The notes: generated from the sequence alone by a model not told the origin. A stretch of 64,000 nt of DNA from Amblyomma americanum (GCF_052857255.1 NC_135506.1:78166324-78230323); one strand, 5' to 3'. Positions 1-12,400 are shown, counted from the stretch's first letter. Program-made: numbers and translations.

Positions 1-793
1 TATTTACGAGCATCTTATATTATATAACCCTCGCCATTGTGACTCAGTCGCTTCGGCTTTCTAGTGCTCATCATAGACTTATGGGCTTGATTCCGGCAGT
101 GGCGGGCGCATTCCGATACAGGTGAAATGTGCAAGAACCCGCGAAATGACTCTTCGCGTGCTGGTTTCAGCCGCGTCGCTGCCATGTGTTTGGAGGTTAG
201 TTGTGCGAGTGGTGGCGTAGCCTTGCATCGCATCAGGAATTACGTAGCCCAGCTGGTTTTGGCAGCTCGACAAGCTCGTTGTCATTAAAACGCCTTTCCA
301 CTCAAGTCGGAAAAATTGGCGCACATTTGGAAAGCCGGCGCTGCGCTGAAGGAATCACGCCCGCGCGCGCCGTCGACAATTGGGAGGCTTGGGGAAAATT
401 TCACTCATTGTCGACGGAGCGAGCGCGGAACTGGCCTAACCTCTAGTGTGCTGAGTGGGGTCCTCTACACTTCGCTCAAGCGTGGCGGCGTGCCCTAGAT
501 TTCAGCAACGCCCGTAATTCACGATAACCCTTGCACTGCCTTAACTGGGAGACACGAGCGTCAGAGCTCGGCCGAAGCCAGACTTGACGACACGACGAAA
601 GCTGCGAAACAGACGCGCGCCTCTCGTTGCTAATTTGCACGCTCGAATCTCGCGATGCATGTGGCTGACTCCAGAAGTTTTCAGTAGCGCGATTGAGCAA
701 TCGCAGCGCCGGCTGGCCGCGTTAGATTGGTGACAGCTACGCAGTAGTTTTAAGGTTAGACTTAACTGTGTTTTGTGGAGACCGTGCACTCAC
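1..793. other. No recognisable gene
   Basis: Only short overlapping ORFs on both strands with no recognisable motif. Possibly the intron downstream of the candidate minus-strand exon at 794-1096. Confidence 0.5.
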
Positions 794-1096
794 CACGATC
801 TTCTTGTCATTCGGAGGTACATGCCGAGAACATCTAAGACACCGTGGCTGTGTGGCGATGACCGGAGGCTGCAGTGTTGTGTGGGGCCTGATAGCGCTTC
901 GAGGATTATTCGACGATATCCATGTCGATGTTGTCACTCCCGGTTGAACATCCTTGACAGTTCTTGCAATAACGACAGTCGTAGAGCTTGTGGTTGTGGC
1001 TGTCCCGGTTGCTGTCGATGGCGTCCACACCTCATCGGTCCGAGAGCCGCTCCAGCCTGCCGCTACTTGGCCGGTCAGTGAGCATGATCTGTAGAC
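794..1096 (-). CDS. Candidate internal exon, Thr/Ser-rich
   Basis: Unrecognised. On the minus strand an open 303-base block is preceded by a pyrimidine-rich acceptor ending GTGCAG and followed by a consensus donor GTGAGT (793-788). Both boundaries fall in phase 0 of the open frame, giving 101 codons. The middle is Thr/Ser-rich (TATGTATTTSSTT) and the end has a small Cys pair (CLRC). This composition fits an O-glycosylated linker in an extracellular protein. The splice sites and open frame are seen; the function is inferred. Thr-rich stretches also lie on the same strand near 2.7, 6.6, 9.0, 14.4, 14.8, 15.3 and 16.6 kb. It could be a fortuitous ORF. Confidence 0.35.
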
Positions 1097-1957
1097 CTGC
1101 ACGAGAGGGGTGCAACATTTAGGCGCCAGGAAGGGCTCGTAGTCTTACACTTCATGCGCTAGCATTTTAAGAACACGCAATGTAAGGGCGGGAGACTGAG
1201 CTGCTGGAAATAAAATGACACCGTTTGCACCTTTCCAAATACGCGTACAAGAAATACGAAAAGTTTCAAGTTTGGAGCTCTGTGCGCGTGCAGATATTGC
1301 TTTTGTTTTCTGTAGCCACAGCAGGGGGAGTCGACATAGCTGCTCACGGCTAGTTAGGCTTTGCTCAGCTGCGTCGACGCTCGAAAAGCCTGCTCGTGAC
1401 GTGTTCCTTCTTTGAGGGCCCAGTGGGTTCGGAAGCGTGCCTCAGAATGTACTGAAAGTGAATGCACTTAACGCCTCGAATATAAACTTCTGTTTTTCAC
1501 AAACGTAACAATTATTCGGTATAACTCGACTGCACACGCTGATTGCTCCTGTCATTGCTGGAACATCTCCTATATTGCCGTGCTGAATAGAGGATGATCT
1601 TTGCAGCCAGCGGCTATTCGCCGGAGCAGAAATTGCGCGGAAGACCACTTTGCGCAAAAACACGCAGAACTCTCTTCCGGGTTGACCCGTGTGGAGAACA
1701 CAGGCCATGATGGATTACGCGCATTCGGGGCTATTACCATTTTAGAAACGCAACTAATGCGAAACTGCTAGGGAAATAGAGAAGTAAAATGCAGGCCCTC
1801 ATTAGTTCAGTGTCACGATCGTGGCGGCAAGCAGGATACGTTAATTTCTTGCCTGGCGTAAACCGCCTGTCGTTCGAGCAGGGAATTACTTCTGTGGAGT
1901 GTAAGATGAAAGCGGAGTTACGTGCAGTAGCATGTGTGAAATTCATTGATGTTAACA
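1097..1957. other. No recognisable gene
   Basis: Short unsupported ORFs only. Nothing resembling a known domain or repeat was seen. Confidence 0.5.
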
Positions 1958-1960
1958 GAG

Positions 1961-2215
1961 CCGCCGCGGTGGCTGTGTGGCTATGGCGCTCGAGTGCTGG
2001 CCCGAAAGACGCGCGTTCGATCCCGGCCGCGGTGGTCGAATTTCGATGGAGGCTAAATTCTAGAAGCACGTGTACTGCGCGATGTCAGTGCACGTTAAAC
2101 AATCCTAGGTGGTCGAAATTCCCGCAGTCCTTCACTACGGCGTCTCTCATAGCCTTAGTGCTTTGGGTCGTTAAACCCCCATAAACTATGTTAAACCTCC
2201 ATAACTAAACTAAAC
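1961..2215 (+). mobile_element. tRNA-derived SINE, subfamily B
   Basis: The head has an RNA polymerase III A box (gtggctgtgtggc) and a B box (gttcgatcccg). The body has the tick SINE core around cagtgcacgttaaa. The 3' part reads actacggcgtctctcatag, then ctttgggtcgttaaacccc and an AAAC-rich tail. I call copies with this tail subfamily B. It resembles the Ruka-type tRNA SINE of Rhipicephalus; that identification is from memory. Confidence 0.8.
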
Positions 2216-2220
2216 TTTTC

Positions 2221-2325
2221 TTCTATCAGTCCCTCCTTTATTCCTTCTCTTACGGCGAGGTTCAGATGTCCGCCGAAATGTGAGACACATACTGCGCATT
2301 TTCCTTTCCACAACAACCAATCATA
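2221..2325 (+). mobile_element. SINE subfamily A, 3' fragment
   Basis: Carries the other tail seen in this window: ccctcctttattcctt, then ttacggcgaggttcagatg, then gagacacatactgcgcatt. It starts directly after a subfamily B copy, so this is either a tandem or a composite insertion. Confidence 0.7.
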
Positions 2326-2484
2326 ATTTATTATCGCAAGCGCAGCTTTCGCCATTCAAGCGAGAATAAATCAGAGGTGACGTTAATGCCGCTCGGTCAA
2401 TATCTATACCAACAAGCACAAACGGAATTTTTTCACAATGTTTGGGATCGTTGAAGAAAATCGACAAGCAATCCATGAACTCAC

Positions 2485-2645
2485 CGTAGTTACCGTCGCA
2501 CAGCACCAGGGAGAATCTGTCGTCGGGCCCTGCAGTCTGAACGGGAAAGACTTCGGAGTGCAATGCGTGATGTGCATTACGACAATCGATGGTCATGGCT
2601 GTACAGACGTTGTTGGGTGCTGGTAGTGCCATTGCGTTAGACGCA
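2485..2645 (-). CDS. Candidate exon, unrecognised protein
   Basis: Part of an open minus-strand frame spanning 2321-2668. A possible acceptor (TTATCCTGTAG) precedes 2645 and a strong donor GTGAGT follows 2485 (2484-2479). The predicted peptide has four cysteines and ordinary amino-acid composition, including CTAMTIDC and DDRFSLVLCDGNY. If the frame is instead read through to its stop near 2321, it ends in a short Cys-containing tail with an AATAAA close by, so a terminal exon is the alternative. No family recognised. Confidence 0.3.
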
Positions 2646-2668
2646 CTACAGGATAAAACGGGGGTCAC

Positions 2669-3476
2669 CGAGATTGCGGTTCTTCATGCGGCGTCAATTT
2701 CAGAGGGCATGTTGATAGTGCGCGCCGTTGTCTTGGTCTTCATTGTCGTCGTCGCAGCAGTAGCATTCTGTGGCCATAAAAGGTGACGTGTCCTCTTGAG
2801 CCGGTTACCTTTGAAGATGTGTGTTGTACCTCTGTGGGACCTGTGCTATTATACTCATGGAACCGGTGCGAGTTTATGTGGCTGGGCCGCAGCGTCTTCT
2901 CATGTGTGCTTAGGATGTCGGGTAGCTGTCCTGGCTGTGTCAGTTATCCTGAACTTTCTGGAATGTGCGTTTTTGGCGCTGATGGCAGGCGGCACACACC
3001 AGTGCGTGATTGCTGTCTGTGATATCGTGGAAACACTCGTTGAAGCTTTTTCATCTTTCTGTGCTGTTACTTCACAGTTTTTTTCTAATAAGTGGTTAAG
3101 TTTCTGATAAGTTTTTTCTGTCTGCGTGCTGCGCATCGTTTTTAGTGCCATGTTGTGTCGATAAAAAGTGCTGTCTCTGAGGGGAAGAACATTGGCGCTG
3201 TCGCAAAGTCAGCTGTGGGCGCCCGCATGAAGAATAATAGGAGTGCCACTCAACTGATTCGCAAGCACAGTAAATCCTGGCGTGGTGGAGATCTTCCAGC
3301 CTTGCTTGTGTTTTTGCGCGGACTTGTCCAGGTGTCACGAGAGCGTTGACTCAGCCGGATTCGGTGCTCGGTTGGCGTCTTGTCGTGACCTGCAATAACA
3401 ACGCAACAAGTCATTACTGTCCTGAGACACTTGGCAAACCACACATTTCTCTCTTATTTTACCTTTGAAATGTAGC
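2669..3476. other. No recognisable gene; Thr-codon tract on minus strand
   Basis: At 2701-2766 the minus strand reads ATAATTTMKTKTTART in one frame, like other Thr-rich stretches in the first 19 kb. The rest shows nothing recognisable. Confidence 0.4.
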
Positions 3477-3833
3477 TCACGATGCGATGAGCGGCAAAGA
3501 ATTTACTTCAGTGGTGCTTATGTTTCTCTCATGACTGCAGTGCAGCCCAGTTGTAAACAACCTGGAAGTCACGCTGATTGCTTTCGTTGAATCTGAAGTT
3601 CGTAGTAAGCGGACCTGCCCTATTACAGCCGAAACATAGTGAGACAGGAGGGATGCGTATTTCTTTAAAACGTCCGTTTCGCTTGCCTGTTTCTTGAAAG
3701 AAGGCCCTATGAAAACCTCTCCGGCGCGGCCATCTGCTCCTGGTGGCGACCATTCGATCAGACAAGGCACTTTAGGGACGCGATAACAGCGATAGCTATT
3801 GCGGTGTTGCCGGTAAATGGTGGTAGGTTGCAC
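3477..3833 (-). CDS. Hypothetical ORF, 118 codons
   Basis: Unrecognised. The open frame has protein-like composition in its first half (LIEWSPPGADGRAGEVFIGP) and one cysteine pair near each end. A second overlapping minus frame (3529-3765) is also open, so the true frame is uncertain. No consensus splice pair was found. It may be an exon of the same minus-strand locus as 2485-2645, or chance. Confidence 0.2.
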   Translation of the reverse strand: MQPTTIYRQHRNSYRCYRVPKVPCLIEWSPPGADGRAGEVFIGPSFKKQASETDVLKKYASLLSHYVSAVIGQVRLLRTSDSTKAISVTSRLFTTGLHCSHERNISTTEVNSLPLIAS

Positions 3834-5439
3834 ACTTGTCTACAGTCCTCGACAAAGTTGTAAGGACGGAGCGACGAAGCAATTCCAGAGCATGCACGTG
3901 CAGAACGTGTATTATGCGTTACCACTGTGCAAAACTCTCGAGCAGTGCACTGAACTGCAGATAAAGCGGCACAGCTAGCAGCAGTTGCAAAGTTATTGAA
4001 GGAAGCATTGAGCCGAGGTAGAACCGCTCAGACTGAGTGGTGCGCACTGCTCGACCGCTCTACACAAGGGCGACGTAGGCTGGCTGTCACGTGACCGGAT
4101 GGGCCAGCAGCCGCACCTCGTGACAGGTATTCTGGCTTCTTATACTGCTACCATTGGTTCAGCACCGACCATGTGCTGTAGCTTTGCTTTCAACGTTGCC
4201 AACATCTTGCTCTCACCACGCTCTGCTTCCACTCTAAACGCTTAGCGTTGCCGGCATACACACGCGCAGCGATTCACCTTGTAGCCTGCCGGGGAGCGCT
4301 TGTTCCGCAGCTAACAGCTATTTTAATGGTGCCTTTTTATTGCTTTTAGTGGTCTACAATTTCTTTGGGAGCTTCGACTAATAAGACGGGACGGAATACG
4401 TTGGTGTTCCGCCCTTGTGGCTGTGCGCGTCCCCGTAAACAGAACTGAGTGGTTTTAAAAATCAGTGTGCATGTCGGTGGCTTAATTAGGCATTCATAAA
4501 TCGCCATTAAATACTGCCTTCCTCCTCGTCCTCAGTTGAGAGCAGCCAGTTGGAGCTGTGCTCGAAGATGCAGTGGGTGAACACTATTGATTGGACTACT
4601 GCGCACGATAACAACGAAGTGGTAGCAGGGTGCAGGTAACTCCTGCCAGTCGTGCGTGGTAATAAAGCGTCTCGGGAAATAAGGCTGCAACGAATGCGGT
4701 ACTGTTCGTGGAGTGGAGAACACAGCACAGAATGAAATACAGGTGGTCATGCGCGGCAATATCAGCGGCAATGTTGGAGAACGGCTTGTTTTACTAAGCA
4801 CGAAAGGGACAACATCCCTTACATGGTCATATTTTCTTCCCAATCATGTGAGGATAACAGCCCGAACGAGGCTGTACTTATGGACGATGAGAGATACCGC
4901 AGAAAATTGCTCACTAAGAACCAAGTGGGGTTTAACATACTCTAGCGTCTCGCAACGCACTGGGATCTTTGCATTTCATCTCCGCCAGAACTCGACCATC
5001 GTAAAAAATGCCTAATGAGGGCATTTTCCTCATCAAATGAGATCTGCGTGTGTAAGAGAGAGGCATGAGCGCAGCCTGAAAATATTTATTGTATTCCAGT
5101 GCGATATCGCACATACACTGCACCTATTTCAACGAGGAGGACCCCAATGTTGTGAAAGCTAGGAGTGTGACAAGACAGAAATGTCTGAATGGCGAAAACT
5201 GAGCCGTCCTGGTTACCTTAGGAGGTACTCACCTCGATTTTTTTTTCCGTGGAGGTCCAGGCCGAGAGCACGTAAGCCTTGTCTGTTTTCTCAGGATTAC
5301 TGCAGGCAGCCCGTCGGACGGACTGGCTTGTGGTTCTCGCGTTGTTCCGACGTTTTCGCATCGTTTTTGATGACGCCGCTTGTGAAACCTTGATTGGTAC
5401 TGGTACTGGTTGCGGCCAATACAGTCGCCGTCGGTGGTC
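3834..5439. other. No recognisable gene
   Basis: AT-balanced unique-looking DNA with short ORFs on both strands. A small region at 4507-5015 is open in several frames without domain resemblance. Confidence 0.5.
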
Positions 5440-5673
5440 TCAGGGTAGATGTCCTATTCGTGATTCTCCTTCTCCCCAGAGATGTTTTGGGCGCCTGTTG
5501 ATATGATGGCTGTAGTAATGTTCGGATGCACGAGGTTGTAGTTGCGGTCGTCCTGTTTTTTTTGTAGATGTAGCAGGTACGTGATTATCCTCGTATTGGT
5601 AGCCATAATCGCGGTAACCTTGTGTGGCCAAAATTTGTGTTGTTACAGACAACACCGGCGGTTTTTCCAACAT
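5440..5673 (-). CDS. Hypothetical ORF, 77 codons
   Basis: Unrecognised. The peptide is Tyr/His-rich (YRDYGYQYEDNH, then SEHYYSHHINRR) with no cysteine, and starts at an ATG at 5673. The composition is unlike random translation, but no splice sites, signal peptide or domain support it. Confidence 0.2.
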   Translation of the reverse strand: MLEKPPVLSVTTQILATQGYRDYGYQYEDNHVPATSTKKTGRPQLQPRASEHYYSHHINRRPKHLWGEGESRIGHLP

Positions 5674-6265
5674 TTTTAGGTACTGATCGCACCGTATTTC
5701 TGCAGCATTTTGTATCCGACCGAGGAAGCGGTTTCAAAATATCAAGCAGACCCATATTAAACTGAAAAATATGAAATCGAAACCAAAACTTGATTCGTGC
5801 GCGCCGAAATCAGAGGAAATGAGGACACGACAACTGCAGAATTTAAAACTGATTTGAGCAAGAATGAACTGACGCATGGCTGTAGACATGATGGAAATGC
5901 TTAGGACGGTGAGAAAAGCTGCAATAAAAACTTTTGTACGTCACATGAATTACGGAAAGGAACTGTCATGGAGACTACCATCTGTACGATACATGACGAT
6001 ACATGAACCTAGAAAAACCTCGAAGTTGCCCATAATTTAGAATAATATTGTTCCCGCCGCAATAGTAACGACGGTGATGAAAGGAACGAAACGTCCCACA
6101 TGTAAGGACGGATGAAGTAGAAAGCCTCACAATCATCGCAACAGAGAAATGACGTAGGCTAGGGTCAAGTAACTGCAGATCTTTTTAAAGAATGGTGGAG
6201 ACATTGGAGTAGGCTAACTTGCCATCTCAAAGGCGCAATGCCACATGGCATCGGGGGTACCGGAT
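5674..6265. other. No recognisable gene
   Basis: Nothing identifiable. Confidence 0.5.
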
Positions 6266-6526
6266 TCATGAAAGAACAGTGACATAATCTTCAGCAGCTG
6301 GGCAAACTCTAGGCGCCGACATGAGGAATAGAAGGGGCACCCCACTAGAAGCCTTCACAGGGAGAAATGGAGTCGCGATGGTTGTGCCTCGACTTATGGG
6401 GAGGCGAGAGGCTGCAGGTGTCGTGTAGTGAGTGTGCTGATGGGGTGCATTGTCGATATGTGCACCAAGTTGAAGTAAATTGTGGTATGTAGTATGATTG
6501 GCACCGTTAGCGTTGTACTGTGGCAA
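6266..6526 (-). CDS. Thr/His-rich stretch followed by hydrophobic LLFLM segment
   Basis: Unrecognised. The minus frame runs from a Thr/His-rich part (HQHTHYTTPAASR) into the hydrophobic segment VPLLFLMSAP (6311-6340) and stops at 6266. The DNA around the hydrophobic segment aligns by eye over about 70 bases with 14495-14565, showing shared ancestry. It may be an exon encoding a signal-peptide core or a decayed copy of one. Confidence 0.3.
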   Translation of the reverse strand: MPQYNANGANHTTYHNLLQLGAHIDNAPHQHTHYTTPAASRLPISRGTTIATPFLPVKASSGVPLLFLMSAPRVCPAAEDYVTVLS

Positions 6527-6578
6527 GTGCTGTGATTTTGTGCGTTTTCGTGTTAGCGGTAGCTGCGTTCTTATTTTA

Positions 6579-6815
6579 TCAGTTTTGACTGTGGTGGGTC
6601 TTGTGTTTTGCAGTGAGTTTTGCTCGTCGCTGATCTCGTGCTGCTGTTATTTTGTGGACATCACGTGACAACCGCCGAGTACTGGAGGTAAAAGCAGCGA
6701 CCGCCGAGTTTCGTGCTCTTTTTGTGGTTATGTTTCTTGCGATGGTCTTGGAGCTTTGCAGTCGTCGGCTCTGAATCGTGTGGAACAAGAAAAGTGCCGC
6801 AGGCTCTTGCCGTCG
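6579..6815 (-). CDS. Hydrophobic segment plus basic Thr-containing tail
   Basis: Unrecognised. On the minus strand AALFLFHTIQS (about 6775-6805) is followed in frame by NITTKRARNSAVAAFTSSTR and a basic tail to a stop at 6579. The order, hydrophobic core then Thr-containing stretch, matches the other minus-strand copies. A second open minus frame (6661-6984) overlaps it. Confidence 0.25.
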   Translation of the reverse strand, partial: RRQEPAALFLFHTIQSRRLQSSKTIARNITTKRARNSAVAAFTSSTRRLSRDVHKITAARDQRRAKLTAKHKTHHSQN

Positions 6816-8428
6816 AGATTGGCAGACTTCTCAGCCGAAACGGACAAGATTCACGGAAAGTCCCGCCGAGACGACTTTTTTGCATGTTGCACACTTCTTC
6901 CAAGAAATGGCTCCAAGATATCTTTTTCCCGCTGCGTGGAGCATCCTGGAGTCCAGGTGTATGCCGTCGATGTATTACGTTCACAAGCGCTTGTTCACGT
7001 GGCGCTGAGCGTAGACCATATGAAAGCCTGCGAAAAGATGAACGTCAGCCTTGTTGAGTACTGACAACCTGAGTAAGATACCGGGCTGATTTGCGTCATG
7101 TTCGGGATGCCTTAAATTTAGCAATTGTGTGAATTCCTACGTGCGCTGATATTCTAGGAAAATGGAGACATATACTTATATAAGACAGTCTGAATGCCTA
7201 GGATGCAAAATTAAGCGCCTCATGAATGCACGTAGGAGACGATTTCAGGGTGCGGCATTTATAAAGGACTGTGAATTTCGAGGAAGAACGCACTCAGATT
7301 ACTCAGACCTTCAGGCTCCATATTAGTGTGGAAGAAAGTTGCACTGAAAATAACCCAACACTGGTGACCCGAAAGTCTCTCAAATCCGCTTGCTATGCGC
7401 ACCTATTCCGTGTCCCAATAGTCATGAGTTGCACATAAAAGCTGTGCTAAGGGAGGAGCCCTATCATTCTAAATAAATGAGCCGGGTAATTTTGGTTATT
7501 TTTCAATCTTGTGTTTAACTAATATAACCTCAGCTTTGTGTGCGCCACAAAACCGAATACAAGAACCAACTAACCTTACTTTCTTCACTATTTTTCAGCG
7601 AAACTGGTTGTACCAAGAGAAAACTCACCATAATCACTGTCAAATGCGGTACGGTACCACTACTGCCGCGCTCGCTGAACCATGGTGGAGTGATGACACT
7701 TGAGGTCGCCTCCATTCTCTTCGCAAACCTGCGACGGAAAGTGCGGGTTGATTTTTAGGCCCAGGCTGTTGGGGTTACCACTTCGCATATAACTGTTTTT
7801 CTTGCCACAGATACGTTCTGGTTATTAACTGGAGTAACACTCGCTGTTTTAAAAGTTGATACTTCAGCGCTCCGGGCGCTCTTTCTTTGCAGTGCGCAGT
7901 TTTTTTGTGCACTGATTCCCGTAGGCTGATAAAAGCAAAAGTGGCCGAAAATTGGTTTTCGGATCACATAAGCTTGCGAAAAAAGGAGCGGTTTGAGTAT
8001 GACACGGACTTGGGGCCTGATCAGGAGCCCTGATTACTGTATAGATGGAAACTGCTTGTAAGAATGAAAGAGCCAGCAAGTTTTCTACAAGAAAGAAGGA
8101 ACCCTAGACGAATGATCTCTTTGCAGGTTACAGTATCATCCCCATTACATCTTTTTGGTTTTCCACAAAACCACTCACAGACGCCAAGCTTCTGCGCAAA
8201 ATTCGTGATTTGTTTTCTGACTTATTGTAGGCCCCACAACGGTGTATGCCCACCACTCGCCTTTGATACGAACTGCTGTTTCGTTGTCGTTAGATAACGA
8301 ATACATTCCTGCAATAACAACAGATCCTAGCTATAGTTGTGCTGACTAGACGATTCCTTCAATGAGAGGAACGCTTAGTGCGGAATGGTAATACGCGCCG
8401 CCACAGTGCAGCAGCGTTGGATTTCGTA
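6816..8428. other. No recognisable gene
   Basis: Several short plus-strand ORFs (for example 6713-7064) are the antisense or alternate frames of weak minus-strand ORFs. No domain, repeat or RNA gene recognised. Confidence 0.5.
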
Positions 8429-8638
8429 TCAGAATTTGGCATATAAGAGGAAATCTTTCGGAAACTTTTTCTCAAAGTCAGAGCTGAACTGGACACAAAG
8501 TCCGGTACTTTCCACCAGCGTACCGTTTTCACCAAGGCGCCGTGTTAGCCTGAAGTTCCAGCTTTGAGGTTTGAGGGAATTTCTAAGAGTGCAGAGACAA
8601 TCAACGTACCTGTTATCGACGTCTTCAGGTGGCGTCAT
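8429..8638 (-). CDS. Hypothetical ORF, possible terminal exon
   Basis: Unrecognised. The minus-strand frame has ordinary globular-protein composition with three cysteines (YVDCLCTLRN near the start, STGLCVQFSSDFEKKF near the end) and an N-glycosylation sequon (NGT). It stops just after a Lys/Phe-rich end. The complementary plus frame is also open, so strand is uncertain. Confidence 0.25.
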   Translation of the reverse strand: MTPPEDVDNRYVDCLCTLRNSLKPQSWNFRLTRRLGENGTLVESTGLCVQFSSDFEKKFPKDFLLYAKF

Positions 8639-8861
8639 TTATCTCCTCGAATCGGCCCACTGTAGCGATGCCGGACAAACTGTGACCCACGCTGGCGTTG
8701 TGATGCAGCGCTCGGGGTATTTCAGGCAGTGTCTGTCCAAGTCGCCCGTTTTTAGGCTCATTTGTCTGTTCAAACTGCACGGTATCTGACGTCCCGAAGC
8801 GGCACTTGGGCTGCAAGGCACCGTAGTCGAGGGAACTGCATGCCATCTAGGGTTCTTTTTA

Positions 8862-9493
8862 CTACGCTCTGACATAGCACAGCGCATGGGCGCCTCTGCG
8901 TTCACCTCGAGCTAAACGTCGCCCTATTGGGAAACGATATTCTCCAAATTGACGATTCTGTTCGTATACTGGCCCTCCGTTACGTGCAGTGGTGGTTGTA
9001 GTTCTAAAACTGTTGCGTGACTGGATGCATCTGTCGACTTGCGTTGAATAAATGTGTGTCGGTGAAGTTAACTTGACGCTTGGGTGTCGCTGTACAGGTC
9101 CCAATGAGGTTGTGGCTGCTTGTACGTCGGAGGGTGCTGTCTAGTCTTCCCACGTCTGCCTGTTGTGTTTCCCGAGTGAATGCGGTGACGTAGCTGTAGA
9201 AGGCGCCACTGGCATGAAGAACAGGAGCAGCGCACTTATGGGAGTGAACCGGCGGCCCCGAGTACTCCCGGCATGCGAAAGAGGAATAGTGCTGGCCTGG
9301 ACGTGACACTCGGTAGACTCCACAGCCCCGCAGACCTGACACTCAGCACAATGTTCGCGATGCAGGCAGCCCCAGGGAATGATACCGCCTCCCCAAGCGG
9401 ACATGTCGCCGCTAGATTCCTTGTGGTGGTGCAGCAGGTGACGATGGTACAGGTCACGACCACCACCAAGCCCAGTGCCACAATGTGCACCAT
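8862..9493 (-). CDS. Two hydrophobic segments and a Thr-rich stretch (minus strand)
   Basis: Two copies of the hydrophobic motif lie about 60 bases apart on the minus strand: RPALFLFRMPGVLG (9261-9300) and ISALLLFFMPVAPSTATS (9195-9235). They are in different frames, so indels or introns separate them. A Cys-rich stretch in one frame (HCAECQVCGAVESTEC, about 9305-9352) precedes the motif. A Thr-rich stretch (FRTTTTTARN) follows near 9000. The frame 9236-9493 starts with MVHIVALGLVVVVTC, which looks like a signal peptide. No family recognised; it may be a rearranged pseudogene. Confidence 0.3.
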
Positions 9494-12400
9494 CCAGGAG
9501 GCTGCAAGAGATAAATTGGTCTGTTCATAGTCCTTTGAAGTTTCAGAAGGTGGGTCATTCCCATAACAATTTAGGGCAGGTAGGGCTAGCGAAACGGATA
9601 AAAAGCTACTCAGAAAGCCAATATAGCAATTGCGAGGGACGTTCTAGGTGGAACACTGATAGGGTGGCTAAAAGGAAAGTAAGAAATATGACGCGGTAAT
9701 GGCGTAGTTTTCCATGATATACGCTTGTGGAAGATAAATTTTTCAAGCATTAGTTGCATCAGCCAAGTCGTTGTCGTAACCGTCGATTCCAGAACATCCC
9801 CCTACTGCAGGAGCCGTTGCGTACTTAGCGAGGCCCGTCAAGTGGGTATCATGACTATCGCCCTCGAACTTCATAGACAACGAGCGTAGTTGGTTTTCAC
9901 AACATTTTAATTGATGGCTTCAGGTCTCGATGGGAATAACAGGCTGCATCAGGGGCGCTGTCTTCGGCTGTGGCCATTTTAAAATTCCCGGCTGTACTTC
10001 GGGGGCTTAGGTGCCTGCCCAAAAAGAACCTCAGTTGTCGAAATACAGTCGACTTATTTTATAACGAACATGATGGTCATGTGGACTACGTTAATTATAT
10101 CCAATATTTGTAGCATGTGGACTTCCTATGTGACACCCAAAAATGGAGAGCCAATAGCGCGGTTTTTCTTCCTAAAAAACATTTCGATGTACGCTTGCCA
10201 AGTTACGGAACTTTCTAAGCAATCCAGCGCAGTCAGTTCCCCTTTGCCGACTTCGTTGCTACCGATTGCTGCTTTAGGGGGCCAAGAAAGAAATCGTGGT
10301 GCGAGCGTTTATTACAACTGGTGCATGCGCACCCTCTACAACGTAACAGCGCCTTCTATTACGTTCGCACCTGTATGGCTCTGCCATGTCGGCGTCATCA
10401 GGCGCACAAGCAAGATCATGCTATTGAACGTCAGGTGCGGTCAGCTGAGCTGTGCATCGTCGACGCATTGCAACTTATCCACATGCGGGCGACAACATGT
10501 GTTTTCCACAGCGTCCTACACCGTTCCTATGTTCATAAACATCGAAACAATTTTTGATGCAGTCCACACTGAGCAAAATCAACGCCACTGGGAACAGAGG
10601 GATCTGAACTGATACTTCGGCAACCGGTCTGCCACGCCAGACTGGTGTTATGCGCTTGTGGCATGCGAGCGACAGGAAACCTTGAGTGCGTTAATTATTG
10701 CCTAGGTCAAGTGGCTTACCTTTCTGGTCAGGAAAGGCAGCACATTGTGCACCACGCTCACGTCGAACACTACCAGGGCGTTTTATTTTTCTTTCCGTCA
10801 CAGTGAAAGTCAACAAGCCACTCGGCGAACAAGACGCCTGCCATCACCATCCCCCTCTAAGCTTATTCCTATTAGCACACTCGTGGAATAAAAAAAATGC
10901 AGCATTGAGGCTAGTTTGTGTCGTGCCTTCAACCTACTTGAACGTAGCTTCCAAAGGAATGCCCCTTGCGAGCCTTCCCATTTATCGACGGCAGCCGTCG
11001 ATCCCTCCAGTCCGTGCTCGGACATGGAAGCGCGGTAACGCGAAGCTCACTGCACTTTCCACCAATGCAAGGCGTAGCCTTTCAAGGCTTGCATTTATGA
11101 CGGCCGCATTTCTCATCTTTTTCTGTTTCTACTTTGTTTGAGCTGTTGCGTTCTTTGCGTGGTAAGTGAGGTGAGGGTATCACAAAGCCTTGGACACACT
11201 CAGAGCTCTTGTAAGAAACTGCACTTTCTGACTGCAGGCCCTGTTTATAGCGTCCCCTCGTTCGCTCGAAGAGAGTTGTGGGGCCAGAATTGTTCGCTGT
11301 AGCCGAGACGCAATACCATATCTCTAATACATGTTTTGACCACAGCACTGCCCTCATTCGTAATAAGGTTTCGTTAGTTATATCTCTGGCTCTGCGGCTT
11401 GAAGGATGCAGTTGCTCGCTCATTACTTGCAGGTGGTGCGAACTACGAACACTCTCGCCACTCAAGCCTCCCACCTTCCCTCAGTTTTCCTCTTTCTCAA
11501 CTTTCATGAAACTGGAGAGGAGGATTTCCCGCTCTCCACTTCGTCATCTGCCAACCGAGGTTTACGAAACACAGGCAGAGTGACGAAGTGTTGCAACATA
11601 CAAGCGCCAAAGGTAACAAACAGTCAACACATACAGCCTAGCACGCCTTAATTGGGCCAACTCAACTCGTGAGAGCTACGAGCAGCAACAGCCAGAGAAA
11701 GCCCCATCGCCGGAGCGCCGCAGCCACGTTGTATACGTACCAACGCCAGTCCGCAAGCATATAAAGCAATCACCGCAGGCGTTGTGCAAACAAATACGAA
11801 CAAAAAGGCCAAATACATGGAAGCGAACATGTGCGCTTTCGTGCTCGTGCCCCATGCAGTTGGTGACAACGGTACACTGAAGGAACGCCCTTGTCAATAC
11901 CGGCGTCAGAAAGCAACGGTGGACGAGCGCGTCGATTGCCGTCTGTACTGCCGCGGCGGGGAAGCACAACACTGCACAACACAGCGCAGCATGTCCTACG
12001 TATTTGTAGTTGTACGGGTGCATTCAGAATTACAGCATAGATTACCTCTGCTACACCTTGTCCAGCTGCCGTATATACAAGAGACTGCGCTTACTTGTGG
12101 TCATGTATGCTCAAAGGTTGTTGCATGAATTTGATCAGAACGTGTTTTAAGAACGGTAATACAAGACATAATGGCTAGTACAGAATATACAACGAGAAAT
12201 CAAGGACAGAACACTTGGTATGCGATTATTGTGCAGGGCGTGCATTCATGAGGGGCCTGCGGAGCACATACATAGGTCTGTGTAAAGACTCTTCACCTTT
12301 CTCGAGCGTTGACCGGGGACTCGAAGCGATGGCGTACGGGGGACATGCTGCTTGACTGTATCAGGTCGCATGGGGCGATGCCGGTGTCCACAGCTCAGCC

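Noticed and set aside
10070..10612. 180-codon plus-strand ORF
   Set aside because: No recognisable domain, no codon bias, irregular cysteine and methionine spacing, and no splice or promoter context.
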